Assembly (NCBI RefSeq): GCF_002240225.1
Contig: NZ_CP022584.1
Span: 4,480,930-4,544,929, forward strand
Direction of reading: 5' to 3'
From: Paenibacillus physcomitrellae
GTDB lineage: Bacteria > Bacillota > Bacilli > Paenibacillales > Paenibacillaceae
DNA: 64,000 bases
The position numbers and the translations under genes were made by a program. The notes below the pieces were generated by a model. The model worked only from the letters and a program-made list of their open reading frames with translations, had not been told where the DNA came from and searched no databases. Positions 24,379-32,904 of the stretch are shown piece by piece (position 1 is the first letter of the stretch; each line of letters opens with the position of its first letter).

Positions 24379-26739
24379 TTGAATCCAAAAGTATTGAAAA
24401 CGATGGAGTACCATAAAATTATAGATGCGCTTGTACATTTTACTGGAACAGAGCTGGGCCGTGATTTAGCCAAGGAACTGGAACCGTCAACCGATCTGGA
24501 TAAAGTCAAACAGCTGCTTAAGGCAACAGACGAAGCCTTTAAAGTAGACAGGCTTAAAGGAGCCCCGCCGTTTGGCGGCATCATCAATATGGTCCCGGCG
24601 GCGAAAAGGGCACGGATCGGCGGTACGCTGAGTCCGCATGAACTGCACGGCATCGCGTCAACCTTGTATGGTGCGCGCAGAGTAAAGCGGCATCTGGCTG
24701 CCCTGCATGAAGACGAGCCCATTCCGATGTTGTTTCAATTGACGGAGGATTTGAGCGATCAGAAGGCGCTTGAAGACGCCATCAAACGCTGTATCGACGA
24801 CAACGCCGAGGTGCTGGATACCGCAAGCCCTGCGCTCGCCCAGATTCGCCGCGAGCTGCGGGGAGGAGAAGGAAGGATCCGCGAGAAGCTGGATACCATG
24901 ATCCGCTCCTCCAACGTGTCGAAGATGCTGCAGGATCAGCTGATTACGATCCGGAATGACCGTTTTGTTATTCCGGTTAAAGCGGAATACCGTTCTTATT
25001 TCGGCGGGATTGTTCACGATCAGTCCGGATCTGGAGCTACTTTGTTTATCGAACCGGAGTCGATCGTAGCCATGAATAACAAGCTGCGGGAAACAAGACT
25101 GGCCGAGGAACGCGAAATCGAGGTCATTTTGCAAAAGCTGACCGCGCTCGTGGGTGAGCAGTCCGAGCTTTTATTTTACGATTGCGAAGTGCTGGCGGAG
25201 CTCGATTTTATTTTTGCCAAAGCCAAACTGGCCCGTGAAATGAAAGCAACTCTGCCGTTGATGAATGACCGCGGATTTTTGAAGCTCAAGAAAGGTCGTC
25301 ATCCGCTGATTGCCGCTGATAAAGTGGTTCCGCTTGATGTGGAGCTTGGCAATCAATACACGTCCATAATCGTGACTGGACCCAATACGGGCGGTAAGAC
25401 GGTATCTCTGAAGACGATCGGTCTGCTCAGCCTGATGGCCATGTCCGGGTTGTTTATTCCGGCCGAAGATGGAAGCCAGCTGTGTGTCTTTGATGCGATT
25501 TATGCGGATATCGGGGACGAGCAAAGCATCGAGCAGAATTTGAGTACGTTCTCCAGCCACATGACGAACATCATTAATATTTTAAATGAGATGTCTTCAA
25601 AAAGTCTGGTTCTGCTGGATGAGCTGGGTGCAGGTACTGACCCTGCAGAAGGGTCTGCACTTGCGATCGCCATTCTGGATTATATCCATTCCTTGGGCTG
25701 CCGTATGGTAGCAACGACCCACTACAGTGAGCTGAAAGCTTATGCTTATGAACGCAAAGGCGTTATTAACGCCAGCATGGAGTTTGATGTGAACACGCTG
25801 AGTCCGACTTACCGTCTTCTGATCGGTGTGCCGGGCCGAAGCAACGCTTTTGCGATTGCCGAACGTCTCGGATTGTCATCCTCCATCCTGGATTTCGCCC
25901 GAGGCGAAGTGAAAGAAGACGACCTGCGGGTAGAGAACATGATTGCTTCACTCGAGCAGAACCGGCTCAGTGCCGAGCGTGAACGGGAGAAAGCCGAGAA
26001 GCTGCGGGCGGAAATGGAAGAGCTGCGTCGGAAATATGAGCAGGATCTTGAGAAATTCGAAGAGCAGCGGGATAAGCGAATCGAGAAAGCGGAAACCGAA
26101 GCCAGAGCAATCGTGGAGAAAGCCCGCGATGAAGCGCAGAAAATCATTGAGGACCTGCGTAAGCTGGCGCTTGAGGAAGGGGCTTCCGTTAAGGAACACA
26201 AGCTGATTGCCGCCCGTAAAGCGCTGGACGAAGCGGCGCCTGCCCAACGCAAGAAAGCTCCAGCTGTACGCAAGGCGCTCAAACAGCGGCAAATTGGACC
26301 GGGGGACGAAGTTCGGGTATACAGCCTGAACCAGAAAGGACATGTAGTAGAGCTGGCCGGCAAAGAAGCTGTAGTTCAGCTGGGCATCATGAAGATGAAG
26401 GTCAGCCTGGATGATCTCGAACTGGTGCAGCAGGAACAAGCGGCCAAAACGCCGCAGCGTACTGTGACGAATGTGAAACGTACGAAGGACGATTCGGTGC
26501 GTACCGAGCTTGATCTTCGCGGAGCCAATCTGGAAGAAGCGCTGATCGAGGTAGACCGTTTCCTGGACGAAGCTTTCCTCGCCAATCTTGGTCAGGTCTA
26601 TATCATTCATGGTAAAGGAACGGGTGTCCTGAGAAACGGCATGCAGGAATATTTGCGCAGACATAAGCATATAAAGAGCTATCGACTGGGCAATTATGGG
26701 GAAGGCGGCTCTGGTGTAACGGTTGCCGAGCTTAAATAG
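24379..26739 (+). CDS. mutS2: MutS2 family DNA/ribosome-associated ATPase with Smr domain
   Basis: 786 residues. MutS core and clamp helices, then the ATPase with Walker A TGPNTGGKTVSLKT and Walker B LVLLDELGAGTDPAEGSA, a long charged coiled coil (about 515-640), and a C-terminal Smr nuclease domain with ELDLRGANLEEAL and IIHGKGTGVLR. MutS2 lacks the mismatch-recognition domain. It is implicated in suppressing recombination and, in Bacillus, in splitting or sensing collided ribosomes. The start is probably TTG at 24379, with GAGAGGAG 10 bp upstream and relatives starting with a similar NPKVLKTMEYHK. Position near zapA and before the DUF350 gene matches Bacillus mutSB. Confidence 0.96.
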   Translation: MNPKVLKTMEYHKIIDALVHFTGTELGRDLAKELEPSTDLDKVKQLLKATDEAFKVDRLKGAPPFGGIINMVPAAKRARIGGTLSPHELHGIASTLYGARRVKRHLAALHEDEPIPMLFQLTEDLSDQKALEDAIKRCIDDNAEVLDTASPALAQIRRELRGGEGRIREKLDTMIRSSNVSKMLQDQLITIRNDRFVIPVKAEYRSYFGGIVHDQSGSGATLFIEPESIVAMNNKLRETRLAEEREIEVILQKLTALVGEQSELLFYDCEVLAELDFIFAKAKLAREMKATLPLMNDRGFLKLKKGRHPLIAADKVVPLDVELGNQYTSIIVTGPNTGGKTVSLKTIGLLSLMAMSGLFIPAEDGSQLCVFDAIYADIGDEQSIEQNLSTFSSHMTNIINILNEMSSKSLVLLDELGAGTDPAEGSALAIAILDYIHSLGCRMVATTHYSELKAYAYERKGVINASMEFDVNTLSPTYRLLIGVPGRSNAFAIAERLGLSSSILDFARGEVKEDDLRVENMIASLEQNRLSAEREREKAEKLRAEMEELRRKYEQDLEKFEEQRDKRIEKAETEARAIVEKARDEAQKIIEDLRKLALEEGASVKEHKLIAARKALDEAAPAQRKKAPAVRKALKQRQIGPGDEVRVYSLNQKGHVVELAGKEAVVQLGIMKMKVSLDDLELVQQEQAAKTPQRTVTNVKRTKDDSVRTELDLRGANLEEALIEVDRFLDEAFLANLGQVYIIHGKGTGVLRNGMQEYLRRHKHIKSYRLGNYGEGGSGVTVAELK

Positions 26740-26758
26740 TCGAAAAGGGGGAACTGCT

Positions 26759-27172
26759 CTGGACACGATCGATCAGCTGCTGGCTTTTCCGTTTGGACAT
26801 ACCATCGGAATTTTATCGTTATCGATTCTGGAGCTGGTAGTGTTTCTTGCCTGTTTCGAGCGGTTCACTTCTTACCGCTGCTGGGATGAAATTGCCGCGG
26901 GCAATGCGGCGGCGGCTTTGGCTACAGGCGGTAAAATCGCCGGCATCTGCTTGATTTTGCGGTCGGCGGCTTCCTACCCGGGTATTAATGATTTTATCAA
27001 ATGGTCCTGCTTCGGTACTTTATTATTGTTAATTGCCTATCTATTATTTGAATTTTTTACACCCGTATTTAAAATTGATGAAGAAATCAAATCGCGCAAT
27101 ACGGCAGCCGGGGTGATCTCGGTGTTCATCTCGGTATCGCTGGCGCTTGTCATAGCGGCGTGTATGGTTTAG
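26759..27172 (+). CDS. DUF350 membrane protein (YshE-like)
   Basis: A small integral membrane protein of about 137 residues with four hydrophobic segments (about 10-35, 50-75, 80-105 and 115-137), in the position of Bacillus yshE directly after mutS2. Function is unknown. The start is unusual: AAAAGGGGG at 26743-26751 lies 7 bp before a CTG at 26759 (LDTIDQLLAFP). The next upstream option, TTG at 26723, lies inside mutS2 and has no such site. The frame downstream has no early ATG. Confidence 0.8.
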   Translation: MDTIDQLLAFPFGHTIGILSLSILELVVFLACFERFTSYRCWDEIAAGNAAAALATGGKIAGICLILRSAASYPGINDFIKWSCFGTLLLLIAYLLFEFFTPVFKIDEEIKSRNTAAGVISVFISVSLALVIAACMV

Positions 27173-27192
27173 AGAAAGCAGGAGGAATGAAA

Positions 27193-27753
27193 ATGGAAAC
27201 AACGGTTTGCCCGTGGTGTCAAACGGAAATAGTCTGGGATGAGGAAATCGGGCCCGAAGAGGAATGCCCTCATTGCCATAATGAACTGAAAGGTTATCGT
27301 ACGTTAAACGTCACTTTAAGTGATGATGAAGAAGAGTTGCAGGAGGAACTGGAGGAGGAATCCTACAATTCTGACAGCTCATGGATGGATGAGGAGGAAA
27401 GCAGCAGTCCCCGTACCCAAGGGTTAACCCGATTGCCGTCCCTTGACGGAAATGATACGGACTTACTTGCTTATGAATCCGCCATCGGCAAAATTCTTGA
27501 AACCCAGGATCAAATGCCTGAGTGCCCGCACTGCCGGGAATATATGATTCTGACTGGAAAGAACATGGTGAAGGCAGACGGGTACAGTTCCGTGACCCCG
27601 GCAGGACTCAAACATCCGCTGCTTGAGGCTCCGATCCGGATGAATGTTTATGTCTGCCCTTCCTGTTTCCATGTCAGCTCCTTCTTGACGGATGAGGATC
27701 GGATTCGTTTTGCCGGTCGGGTCCAACAAGCTGCAGAATCAAATGAAAACTGA
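27193..27753 (+). CDS. Hypothetical protein with two zinc-ribbon-like cysteine pairs
   Basis: I do not recognise a named family. The 186 residues have two CxxC pairs at the N terminus (VCPWCQTEI and ECPHCHNEL), a very acidic low-complexity middle (DDEEELQEELEEE, then a Ser/Glu stretch) and two more CxxC units toward the C terminus (ECPHCREYM and YVCPSCFHVS). Two separate zinc ribbons are likely. AGGAGG with 7 bp spacing selects the ATG at 27193. The gene begins 20 bp after the DUF350 gene and is closed by a terminator, so mutS2, the DUF350 gene and this one may form one operon. Confidence 0.8.
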   Translation: METTVCPWCQTEIVWDEEIGPEEECPHCHNELKGYRTLNVTLSDDEEELQEELEEESYNSDSSWMDEEESSSPRTQGLTRLPSLDGNDTDLLAYESAIGKILETQDQMPECPHCREYMILTGKNMVKADGYSSVTPAGLKHPLLEAPIRMNVYVCPSCFHVSSFLTDEDRIRFAGRVQQAAESNEN

Positions 27754-27789
27754 GGGTTGATCAGCCTCAAAAAGGGTTGAATAGATGAG

Positions 27790-27820
27790 AAGCCGCTCCC
27801 GTGTTGGGGGCGGCTTTTTG
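27790..27820. terminator. Terminator between the zinc-ribbon and FAD oxidoreductase genes
   Basis: AAGCCGCTCCC and GGGGGCGGCTT arms, a five-base loop and five T residues on the plus strand. It lies between convergent genes. Confidence 0.88.
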
Positions 27821-27869
27821 GTCGAATCTATCCTCTATTCGGCTGCTCTTCAGCAGCAGATGCCTTACC

Positions 27870-29114
27870 TTAGTCATAATCAGTCAAGAGCGGCTGCTGT
27901 CCGTGAGCCGTCCGTACAAGTGAAAATAATTCCAGATCACGGCGGCTGTGTCCTTTCAAAACATCCATGATCAGCTTTGAAGCAATATAACTGTATACAG
28001 CCCCGTTGCCTCCGTATCCTTCCATGAACAAGCAGCCCGGGAATCGGGGGTGCTCGCCGATATAGGGCAGTCCATCGTGTGTCTGGCCGAATACGGCACC
28101 CCAAGCGAATTCAGCCTTTAATCCTGCTGCCATGGGGAACAATTCAGCTAATTCCTGCAGGAGGTTATCACATTGGCTGAGATATCGGGTTTCATCGAGT
28201 CCACCCGGCCCAATGGATTCGTCACGTCCTCCTATAATAATCCGGTTGTCGGAGGTAGTCCGCAAATATAAATAAGGGCGGGCGCTCTCCCAAATCAAAC
28301 ATCTTTGATACCACTGATCCAGAAACTGGACAGGCTCTGTTGCAAGCGCAAAGGATTGGGTCAAATAGGCTCCCCGGTCTTTCTTCATCTCCTGGGTTTC
28401 GTAGCCTGTGGCAATGACTACTCGATCGGCCGTAACCTCATGTTCACCAACTCTGCAGCGGACATGACGACCATCAAAATGAAAGCCGGCTGCAGGGCTG
28501 TCCTCATAAACCTTGACTCCATTTCGGGCGGCTGCCTGCAGCAGGACATGTACGAAATGATAAGGATTTATTTCCGCATCTCCAGATGTGTAAATCGCTC
28601 CCGGTTTAGAGAAAGGAAACCGTCTGGCGATCTCCTGCTCGGACAGCCATGCTGCAGAAAATCCATATTTTCGCAGCGTTTCGTATTCTTCCTGAAGCAT
28701 GGGTTTGTCGTCAAGGGTACTGGCAAAATACAGACTGCTGCGAAGCGCCATGCCTTCTTCCATACCGCCCGTTTCTTTATAAAAACGGGTTAAGCCATGA
28801 ACGGCTTCCCTGCACAGCTGATAAAATCGAACACCTTTCTCTTCGCCGAAACTGTTTATGCAGGAGGTTAAGGTTTTATCGCTGGTATATTGAATCAGTC
28901 CGGTGTTCGCACCGGAGCTTCCGGAACCAGCCTTATGTTTCTCCAGCAAGGTGACGTTCATGCCAGTTTTGGAAAGCATATAAGCTAATAAGCAGCCGCT
29001 GAGGCCCCCTCCAATGATCAGAACATCACACCGCAGGGATTCTGAAAGAACAGGGTACTGCTGAGGTTTATCATACAGAGTCGGCCAAAATAAACGGCCG
29101 GAATGAAGCTGCAT
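27870..29114 (-). CDS. FAD-dependent amine/amino-acid oxidase-type oxidoreductase (DAO family)
   Basis: 414 residues. The dinucleotide-binding motif DVLIIGGGLSGCLLAYML is followed by VTLLEKHKAGSGSSGANTG. Later come ADRVVIATGYETQ and, near the end, GLPYIGEHPRFPGCLFMEGYGGNG, the usual C-terminal FAD contact of glycine/D-amino acid oxidases. Substrate is unknown; the family includes DadA, glycine oxidase and sarcosine oxidase. The protein appears cytosolic. The ATG at 29114 has GGAAAGG 11 bp upstream; a TTG at 29123 is too close to that site. It is divergent from the spore-coat-type genes. Confidence 0.85.
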   Translation of the reverse strand: MQLHSGRLFWPTLYDKPQQYPVLSESLRCDVLIIGGGLSGCLLAYMLSKTGMNVTLLEKHKAGSGSSGANTGLIQYTSDKTLTSCINSFGEEKGVRFYQLCREAVHGLTRFYKETGGMEEGMALRSSLYFASTLDDKPMLQEEYETLRKYGFSAAWLSEQEIARRFPFSKPGAIYTSGDAEINPYHFVHVLLQAAARNGVKVYEDSPAAGFHFDGRHVRCRVGEHEVTADRVVIATGYETQEMKKDRGAYLTQSFALATEPVQFLDQWYQRCLIWESARPYLYLRTTSDNRIIIGGRDESIGPGGLDETRYLSQCDNLLQELAELFPMAAGLKAEFAWGAVFGQTHDGLPYIGEHPRFPGCLFMEGYGGNGAVYSYIASKLIMDVLKGHSRRDLELFSLVRTAHGQQPLLTDYD

Positions 29115-29189
29115 CGAAATCAACGCCTTTCCGCAAATGAGACCCGGTTATTATTCTCGAAAGTCCTGTTTCCTATTTAAATCCTTCAC

Positions 29190-29217
29190 ATAATGAGCTG
29201 TATAAGGGACATAATAT
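29190..29217 (+). promoter_or_regulatory. Candidate sporulation (SigE/SigK-like) promoter
   Basis: CATAATAT (29210-29217) fits the CATANNNT -10 of mother-cell sigma factors, and ATA (29190-29192) lies 17 bp before it, as for SigE. It precedes two spore-coat-type genes. Such short motifs are common by chance. Confidence 0.35.
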
Positions 29218-29249
29218 TTGTGTTCATTTTTATGAAGGAGGGGTTTCTG

Positions 29250-29486
29250 GTGAACAATAACCAGCAAATGCAAGCTTTGACCTGTAAAGAGCTGGAGTAT
29301 ATCTCCGATTGTATTTCGAATGAAAGCATGCAAATCAAATTGTGCAGCACGATTGCTTCGCAAACTCAAAATCAGTCTATCCGTCAAGCTTGTCAGCAAT
29401 ACGTGCAAACCCATGAGCAGCATATGCGGATGCTCGCCGACTGTCTGCACCAGCATGAGCAGTTAGCTCCGGCACAACTTCAATAA
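29250..29486 (+). CDS. Small spore-coat-associated type protein
   Basis: 78 residues, beginning at a GTG six bases after AAGGAGGGG. The sequence is helical and Gln-rich, with CKELEYISDCISNESMQIKL and four cysteines, ending in HQHEQLAPAQLQ. It resembles short partners of CotF-like coat proteins found in spore formers and lies 20 bp before a CotF-type gene, so it is probably co-transcribed with it in the mother cell. Function is inferred from context only. Confidence 0.75.
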   Translation: MNNNQQMQALTCKELEYISDCISNESMQIKLCSTIASQTQNQSIRQACQQYVQTHEQHMRMLADCLHQHEQLAPAQLQ

Positions 29487-29506
29487 GGGATTAAGGAGAG
29501 ATGATC

Positions 29507-29887
29507 ATGACACCAAATCAAATGCTTCCGGACAAAGACCTCCTGAATACCACCCTTGCGGATCTTCGCCGCTCTGTCCGTGAATATGCAACGGCTGCGA
29601 CAGAAGCTTCCTGTCCGACTGTCCGTCAGATGTTTACCCAGCTCACAGACAGCACCTTGAAAATGCAGGGGGAAATGTACCAGCTGATGTCCAGCAACAA
29701 TATGTACAGTGCGCCTTCACAGGCCGCCCGCCAAGAGGTATCCAAACGCATTCAATCCGTTCAGCAAACGCAGACCCAGGACCAGCAGTTCGTCCAGCAG
29801 CATCTGTCCGGCAGCATGGGCATGTCGATGTCTTCGGGCCAGGGCCAGAACCAGAGTAATATGGGGAGTACCTCACAATATAGCTAA
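29507..29887 (+). CDS. CotF-like spore coat protein
   Basis: 126 residues. The helical CotF-type domain covers LPDKDLLNTTLADLRRSV, EASCPTVRQMFTQL and GEMYQLM, followed by a Gln-rich tail ending in Met/Ser/Gly repeats (SGSMGMSMSSGQGQ). CotF family proteins are two-helix coat components. AAGGAG with 8 bp spacing favours the ATG at 29507 over 29501. A terminator at 29935-29977 closes the pair. Confidence 0.82.
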   Translation: MTPNQMLPDKDLLNTTLADLRRSVREYATAATEASCPTVRQMFTQLTDSTLKMQGEMYQLMSSNNMYSAPSQAARQEVSKRIQSVQQTQTQDQQFVQQHLSGSMGMSMSSGQGQNQSNMGSTSQYS

Positions 29888-29934
29888 CCTGAATGAATGA
29901 ATTAGAATCCATTTCAAGGAAATAAGAACAATTG

Positions 29935-29977
29935 AACCGCCTTTCCAGACAATCTGTCATGGGATGGCGGTTTTTCT
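29935..29977 (+). terminator. Terminator of the coat gene pair
   Basis: AACCGCC and GGCGGTT outer arms with an inner imperfect stem, then five T residues. Confidence 0.85.
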
Positions 29978-30039
29978 TTGCAGGAACCTTTAATTCATGT
30001 AATATAGTTAATAAAACTCAGCAGGCATAGGAGGGACAC

Positions 30040-30540
30040 ATGAAGGTATTAAGTGATCTTAAACAAAAGCTGATTGAGCTCCTTAGAGAGGATGCAAGGT
30101 ATACTCCTGAGCTGCTCGCGACCATGCTTGGTGTCACTGAAGCGGAAGTCAAAACCGCGATTCAGGAACTGGAGCAAGAGCATATTATCGTTAAATACGC
30201 GACCGTCGTGAACAGCGGCAAGCTGGATGACGAGAAAGTGACCGCCTTGATCGAAGTGCAGATTACGCCTGAACGGGGCAGAGGTTTTGACAGCATAGCT
30301 GAACGGGTCTATTTGTATCCGCAGGTAAAATCCGTTTATCTGATGTCAGGAGCCTACGATCTGCTTGTTGAAGTTGAAGGACGGAACCTGAAGGATGTAG
30401 CCAGCTTCGTTTCCCAGAAGCTCTCTACTCTGGAATCGGTGCTTTCTACCAAAACCCATTTTATTTTGAAGAAATATAAACAAGACGGCGTCATTTTTGA
30501 AGACCATGAAGAAGATCACCGCCTTATGATTTCTCCGTAA
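30040..30540 (+). CDS. alaR: Lrp/AsnC family transcriptional regulator
   Basis: 166 residues with an N-terminal winged helix-turn-helix (about 10-60, TPELLATMLGVTEAEVKTAI) and a C-terminal RAM ligand-binding domain (VTALIEVQITPERG, then VYLMSGAYDLLVEVEG). Such proteins bind amino acids and control nearby genes. The next gene, 13 bp downstream, encodes an aminotransferase; the same pair in Bacillus (yugG-yugH) is known as alaR-alaT and concerns alanine. GGAGGGACAC precedes the ATG. The gene symbol is by synteny. Confidence 0.88.
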   Translation: MKVLSDLKQKLIELLREDARYTPELLATMLGVTEAEVKTAIQELEQEHIIVKYATVVNSGKLDDEKVTALIEVQITPERGRGFDSIAERVYLYPQVKSVYLMSGAYDLLVEVEGRNLKDVASFVSQKLSTLESVLSTKTHFILKKYKQDGVIFEDHEEDHRLMISP

Positions 30541-30553
30541 AGGAAGTAATGAG

Positions 30554-31768
30554 ATGATAGTGAATTCTGACAAACAACAAACCGACGGTAGTCAACCTAA
30601 TAAATCCATGCAGGGCTATTTGGCCCCGCAAGTCCAGCAGATTCAGCCTTCCGGTATCCGGAAGTTCTTCGATCTGGTGAGCGGCAACAAAGATATTATT
30701 ACGCTTGGCGTAGGTGAGCCGGATTTCGTAACGCCATGGCATGTGAGGGAAGCGTGCGTATATTCGCTGGAGCGCGGTTTCACCCGGTATACTTCAAATG
30801 CGGGAACTCCGGAGCTTCGTGAAGCCATCGCTCTATATCTCAACGATAATTTTAATGTTGCTTATGAACCTAAAGACGAAATTCTGGTTACGGTGGGCGG
30901 AAGCGAAGCCATTGATCTTGCTCTGCGCGCTTTGATCACACCGGGAGACGAAATCCTGATCCCCGAACCAAGCTATATCTCTTATTCCCCGATTACCATG
31001 ATCGGCGGGGGAGTTCCGGTCGGCATTGAGACCTTCGCGAAAGACCAGTTTAAGCTGAAGGCAGAACAGCTGGAAGCTGCTATTACACCTAAGTCTAAGG
31101 TGCTGGTACTCAGTTATCCGAGCAATCCGACCGGCGGCATTATGACCTATGAGGACTGGCTGCCGATTGCCAAGGTTGTAGAGAAGCATGACCTGATCGT
31201 CATTTCGGATGAAATATATGCGGAGCTTTCATACGCTGGCAAGCATGTCAGCTTTGCTTCGGTGCCCGGGATGAAAGACCGGACTATTTTGGTCAGCGGC
31301 TTCTCCAAAGCCTTTGCTATGACCGGCTGGCGCATGGGATATGCCTGCGGTCATCCTGACCTAATTTCCGCGATGCTGAAGATTCACCAATACACAGTGA
31401 TGTGTGCTCCGGCGATGGGACAGGTAGCCGCGCTTGAGGCTCTGACGAACGGTCTGGAAGAGAAAGACCGGATGGTCGATTCCTATAACCAGCGCCGCCG
31501 CCTCGTCGTACAAGGCCTGCGTGACATCGGTCTGGAATGCCATGAACCTCAAGGCGCTTTTTATGCGTTCCCGAGCATTAAGTCAACGGGACTGACCTCG
31601 GATGAGTTTGCGCAGCGCCTGCTGGTAGAAGCCAAGGTAGCCGCCGTTCCAGGCAACGTATTCGGTTTGGGCGGAGAAGGGTATTTGCGCTGCTCCTACG
31701 CTACATCGGTAGCCCAGCTAAACGAGGCCATTCACCGGATGGGCGAATTTGTCCGAAAGCTGTCCTAA
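30554..31768 (+). CDS. alaT: PLP-dependent class I/II aminotransferase, alanine transaminase type
   Basis: 404 residues of fold-type I aminotransferase. The PLP lysine is in VSGFSKAFAMTGWRMGYA, the aspartate and tyrosine in VISDEIYAELSYA, and the substrate arginine in the C-terminal YLRCSYA. The N-terminal 20 residues are a polar extension. It likely transfers amino groups between alanine and 2-oxoglutarate, by analogy with Bacillus AlaT; aspartate or aromatic substrates cannot be excluded. AAAGGAAG precedes the ATG. It is cotranscribed with its presumed regulator. Confidence 0.88.
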   Translation: MIVNSDKQQTDGSQPNKSMQGYLAPQVQQIQPSGIRKFFDLVSGNKDIITLGVGEPDFVTPWHVREACVYSLERGFTRYTSNAGTPELREAIALYLNDNFNVAYEPKDEILVTVGGSEAIDLALRALITPGDEILIPEPSYISYSPITMIGGGVPVGIETFAKDQFKLKAEQLEAAITPKSKVLVLSYPSNPTGGIMTYEDWLPIAKVVEKHDLIVISDEIYAELSYAGKHVSFASVPGMKDRTILVSGFSKAFAMTGWRMGYACGHPDLISAMLKIHQYTVMCAPAMGQVAALEALTNGLEEKDRMVDSYNQRRRLVVQGLRDIGLECHEPQGAFYAFPSIKSTGLTSDEFAQRLLVEAKVAAVPGNVFGLGGEGYLRCSYATSVAQLNEAIHRMGEFVRKLS

Positions 31769-31856
31769 TTTCTAATTCGGAATGCTTCCTGATTCTTGAG
31801 CCGGATAATAAAATTGAAAATTTTTCATGCTTATTTACATTTATTTCATTTTCGAA

Positions 31857-31886
31857 TTGAACACCGGATATCCGGCATGGTATAAT
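31857..31886 (+). promoter_or_regulatory. Promoter of the spo0E-like gene with a palindrome in the spacer
   Basis: TTGAAC (31857-31862), 18 bp, TATAAT (31881-31886). The spacer contains the perfect 12-bp palindrome CCGGATATCCGG (31864-31875). The half site recurs as ATATCCGG at 31911-31918 and as CCGGATAAT near 31801. A repressor bound here would block RNA polymerase. Confidence 0.5.
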
Positions 31887-31960
31887 TTGAATCCTAAGGC
31901 TTTACTGGTAATATCCGGACGGCCCAAGGAAGGGCTGGCTGATCAGTCAAGGAGGAGTGG

Positions 31961-32236
31961 ATGATGAGTTGCGGCGAATACAATTTGCCAAGTTATAACG
32001 GGATGATCATTGCTGAGGACAACAATAATCATTGGACGTTTGAGAGCCGAGGCATCCCCGCTCTAAACCGCAGGCTCTCCTTGGAAGATGAGATCAGACT
32101 GCTGCGAAGCAGAATGGAGAAGATTTTTATGGAAGAGCAATCTTTTACATCAGACATCGTAGTGGAAATCAGTACCCTGCTGGACCTGAAGATAAACGAA
32201 TATATGAAGGTCAGAAGCCAGGATTGGAAACAATAA
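31961..32236 (+). CDS. Spo0E-like aspartyl-phosphate phosphatase
   Basis: 91 residues. The C-terminal part is a Spo0E-type two-helix domain: LEDEIRLLRSRMEKIF and ISTLLDLKINEYMK, the latter containing the S-x3-D-type signature. Spo0E proteins dephosphorylate Spo0A~P and so delay sporulation. An N-terminal extension of about 40 residues precedes it. AAGGAGGAG precedes ATG-ATG at 31961/31964; either may be used. The gene is alone between its own promoter and a terminator. Confidence 0.8.
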   Translation: MMSCGEYNLPSYNGMIIAEDNNNHWTFESRGIPALNRRLSLEDEIRLLRSRMEKIFMEEQSFTSDIVVEISTLLDLKINEYMKVRSQDWKQ

Positions 32237-32264
32237 TGTTTATTGAAAACCTATGTTAAAATAA

Positions 32265-32297
32265 GGGGAGATCCTGAATCATCAGGGTCTCCTTTTT
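32265..32297 (+). terminator. Terminator of the spo0E-like gene
   Basis: GGAGATCCTGA and TCAGGGTCTCC arms, a four-base loop and five T residues. Confidence 0.92.
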
Positions 32298-32334
32298 GCT
32301 TCGAGAAAGCATTGGAAAGGCAGGACATATATCG

Positions 32335-32904
32335 ATGAAAATCTATACGCGAACAGGCGATCAGGGGAATACCTTTGTCATTGGCGGTCAGGTCCGTAAG
32401 GATGATCTTCAGGTGGAGGCCTATGGTTCGCTGGATGAACTGAACAGCTTTGTCGGCCAAGCCGCTGCCGCTGCATGTGCAGACGGAGAGTCCTGGAATG
32501 ACGAATTAAAGAAACAGCTCGTCCGGATTCAGCATGAGTTGTTTGACTGCGGTTCGGATTTGGCTTATGCCAAACCTAATGAACTTGGATATAAAGTCCA
32601 TGGCGAATTGACCGGAAATCTCGAAGCGTGGATCGACTCCTGGGAGCAGGAGCTTCCGCCGCTGGAGCGTTTCGTGCTGCCCGGTGGTACGACGCTTGCC
32701 GCGGTCCTGCATGTCTGCCGAACGGTCTGCCGGAGAGCCGAGCGCCGGGTGGTCAGCCTAGCGGCTGAAACAGATATCAATAAAGAGGTTCTGCGGTACG
32801 TAAACCGGCTTTCGGATTATTTCTTTACGGCTGCCCGGCTGGCAAATGTGAAGGCAGGAGTTCCGGAAACCGAATATGAGCGGAGCGGAAAGGTGTTTCG
32901 TTGA
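32335..32904 (+). CDS. Cob(I)alamin adenosyltransferase, PduO type
   Basis: 189 residues. It transfers the adenosyl group of ATP to cob(I)alamin to make coenzyme B12. Family marks are the N-terminal KIYTRTGDQGNT, LDELNSFVG, VLPGGTTLAAVLHVCRTVCR with the ATP-binding arginines, RRAERRVVSL and YVNRLSDYFFTAAR. No other cobalamin gene lies near, so it may serve salvage. The start is the ATG at 32335, with GAAAGGCAGGA upstream. The stop overlaps the start of the RluA gene by 4 bp. Confidence 0.93.
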   Translation: MKIYTRTGDQGNTFVIGGQVRKDDLQVEAYGSLDELNSFVGQAAAAACADGESWNDELKKQLVRIQHELFDCGSDLAYAKPNELGYKVHGELTGNLEAWIDSWEQELPPLERFVLPGGTTLAAVLHVCRTVCRRAERRVVSLAAETDINKEVLRYVNRLSDYFFTAARLANVKAGVPETEYERSGKVFR

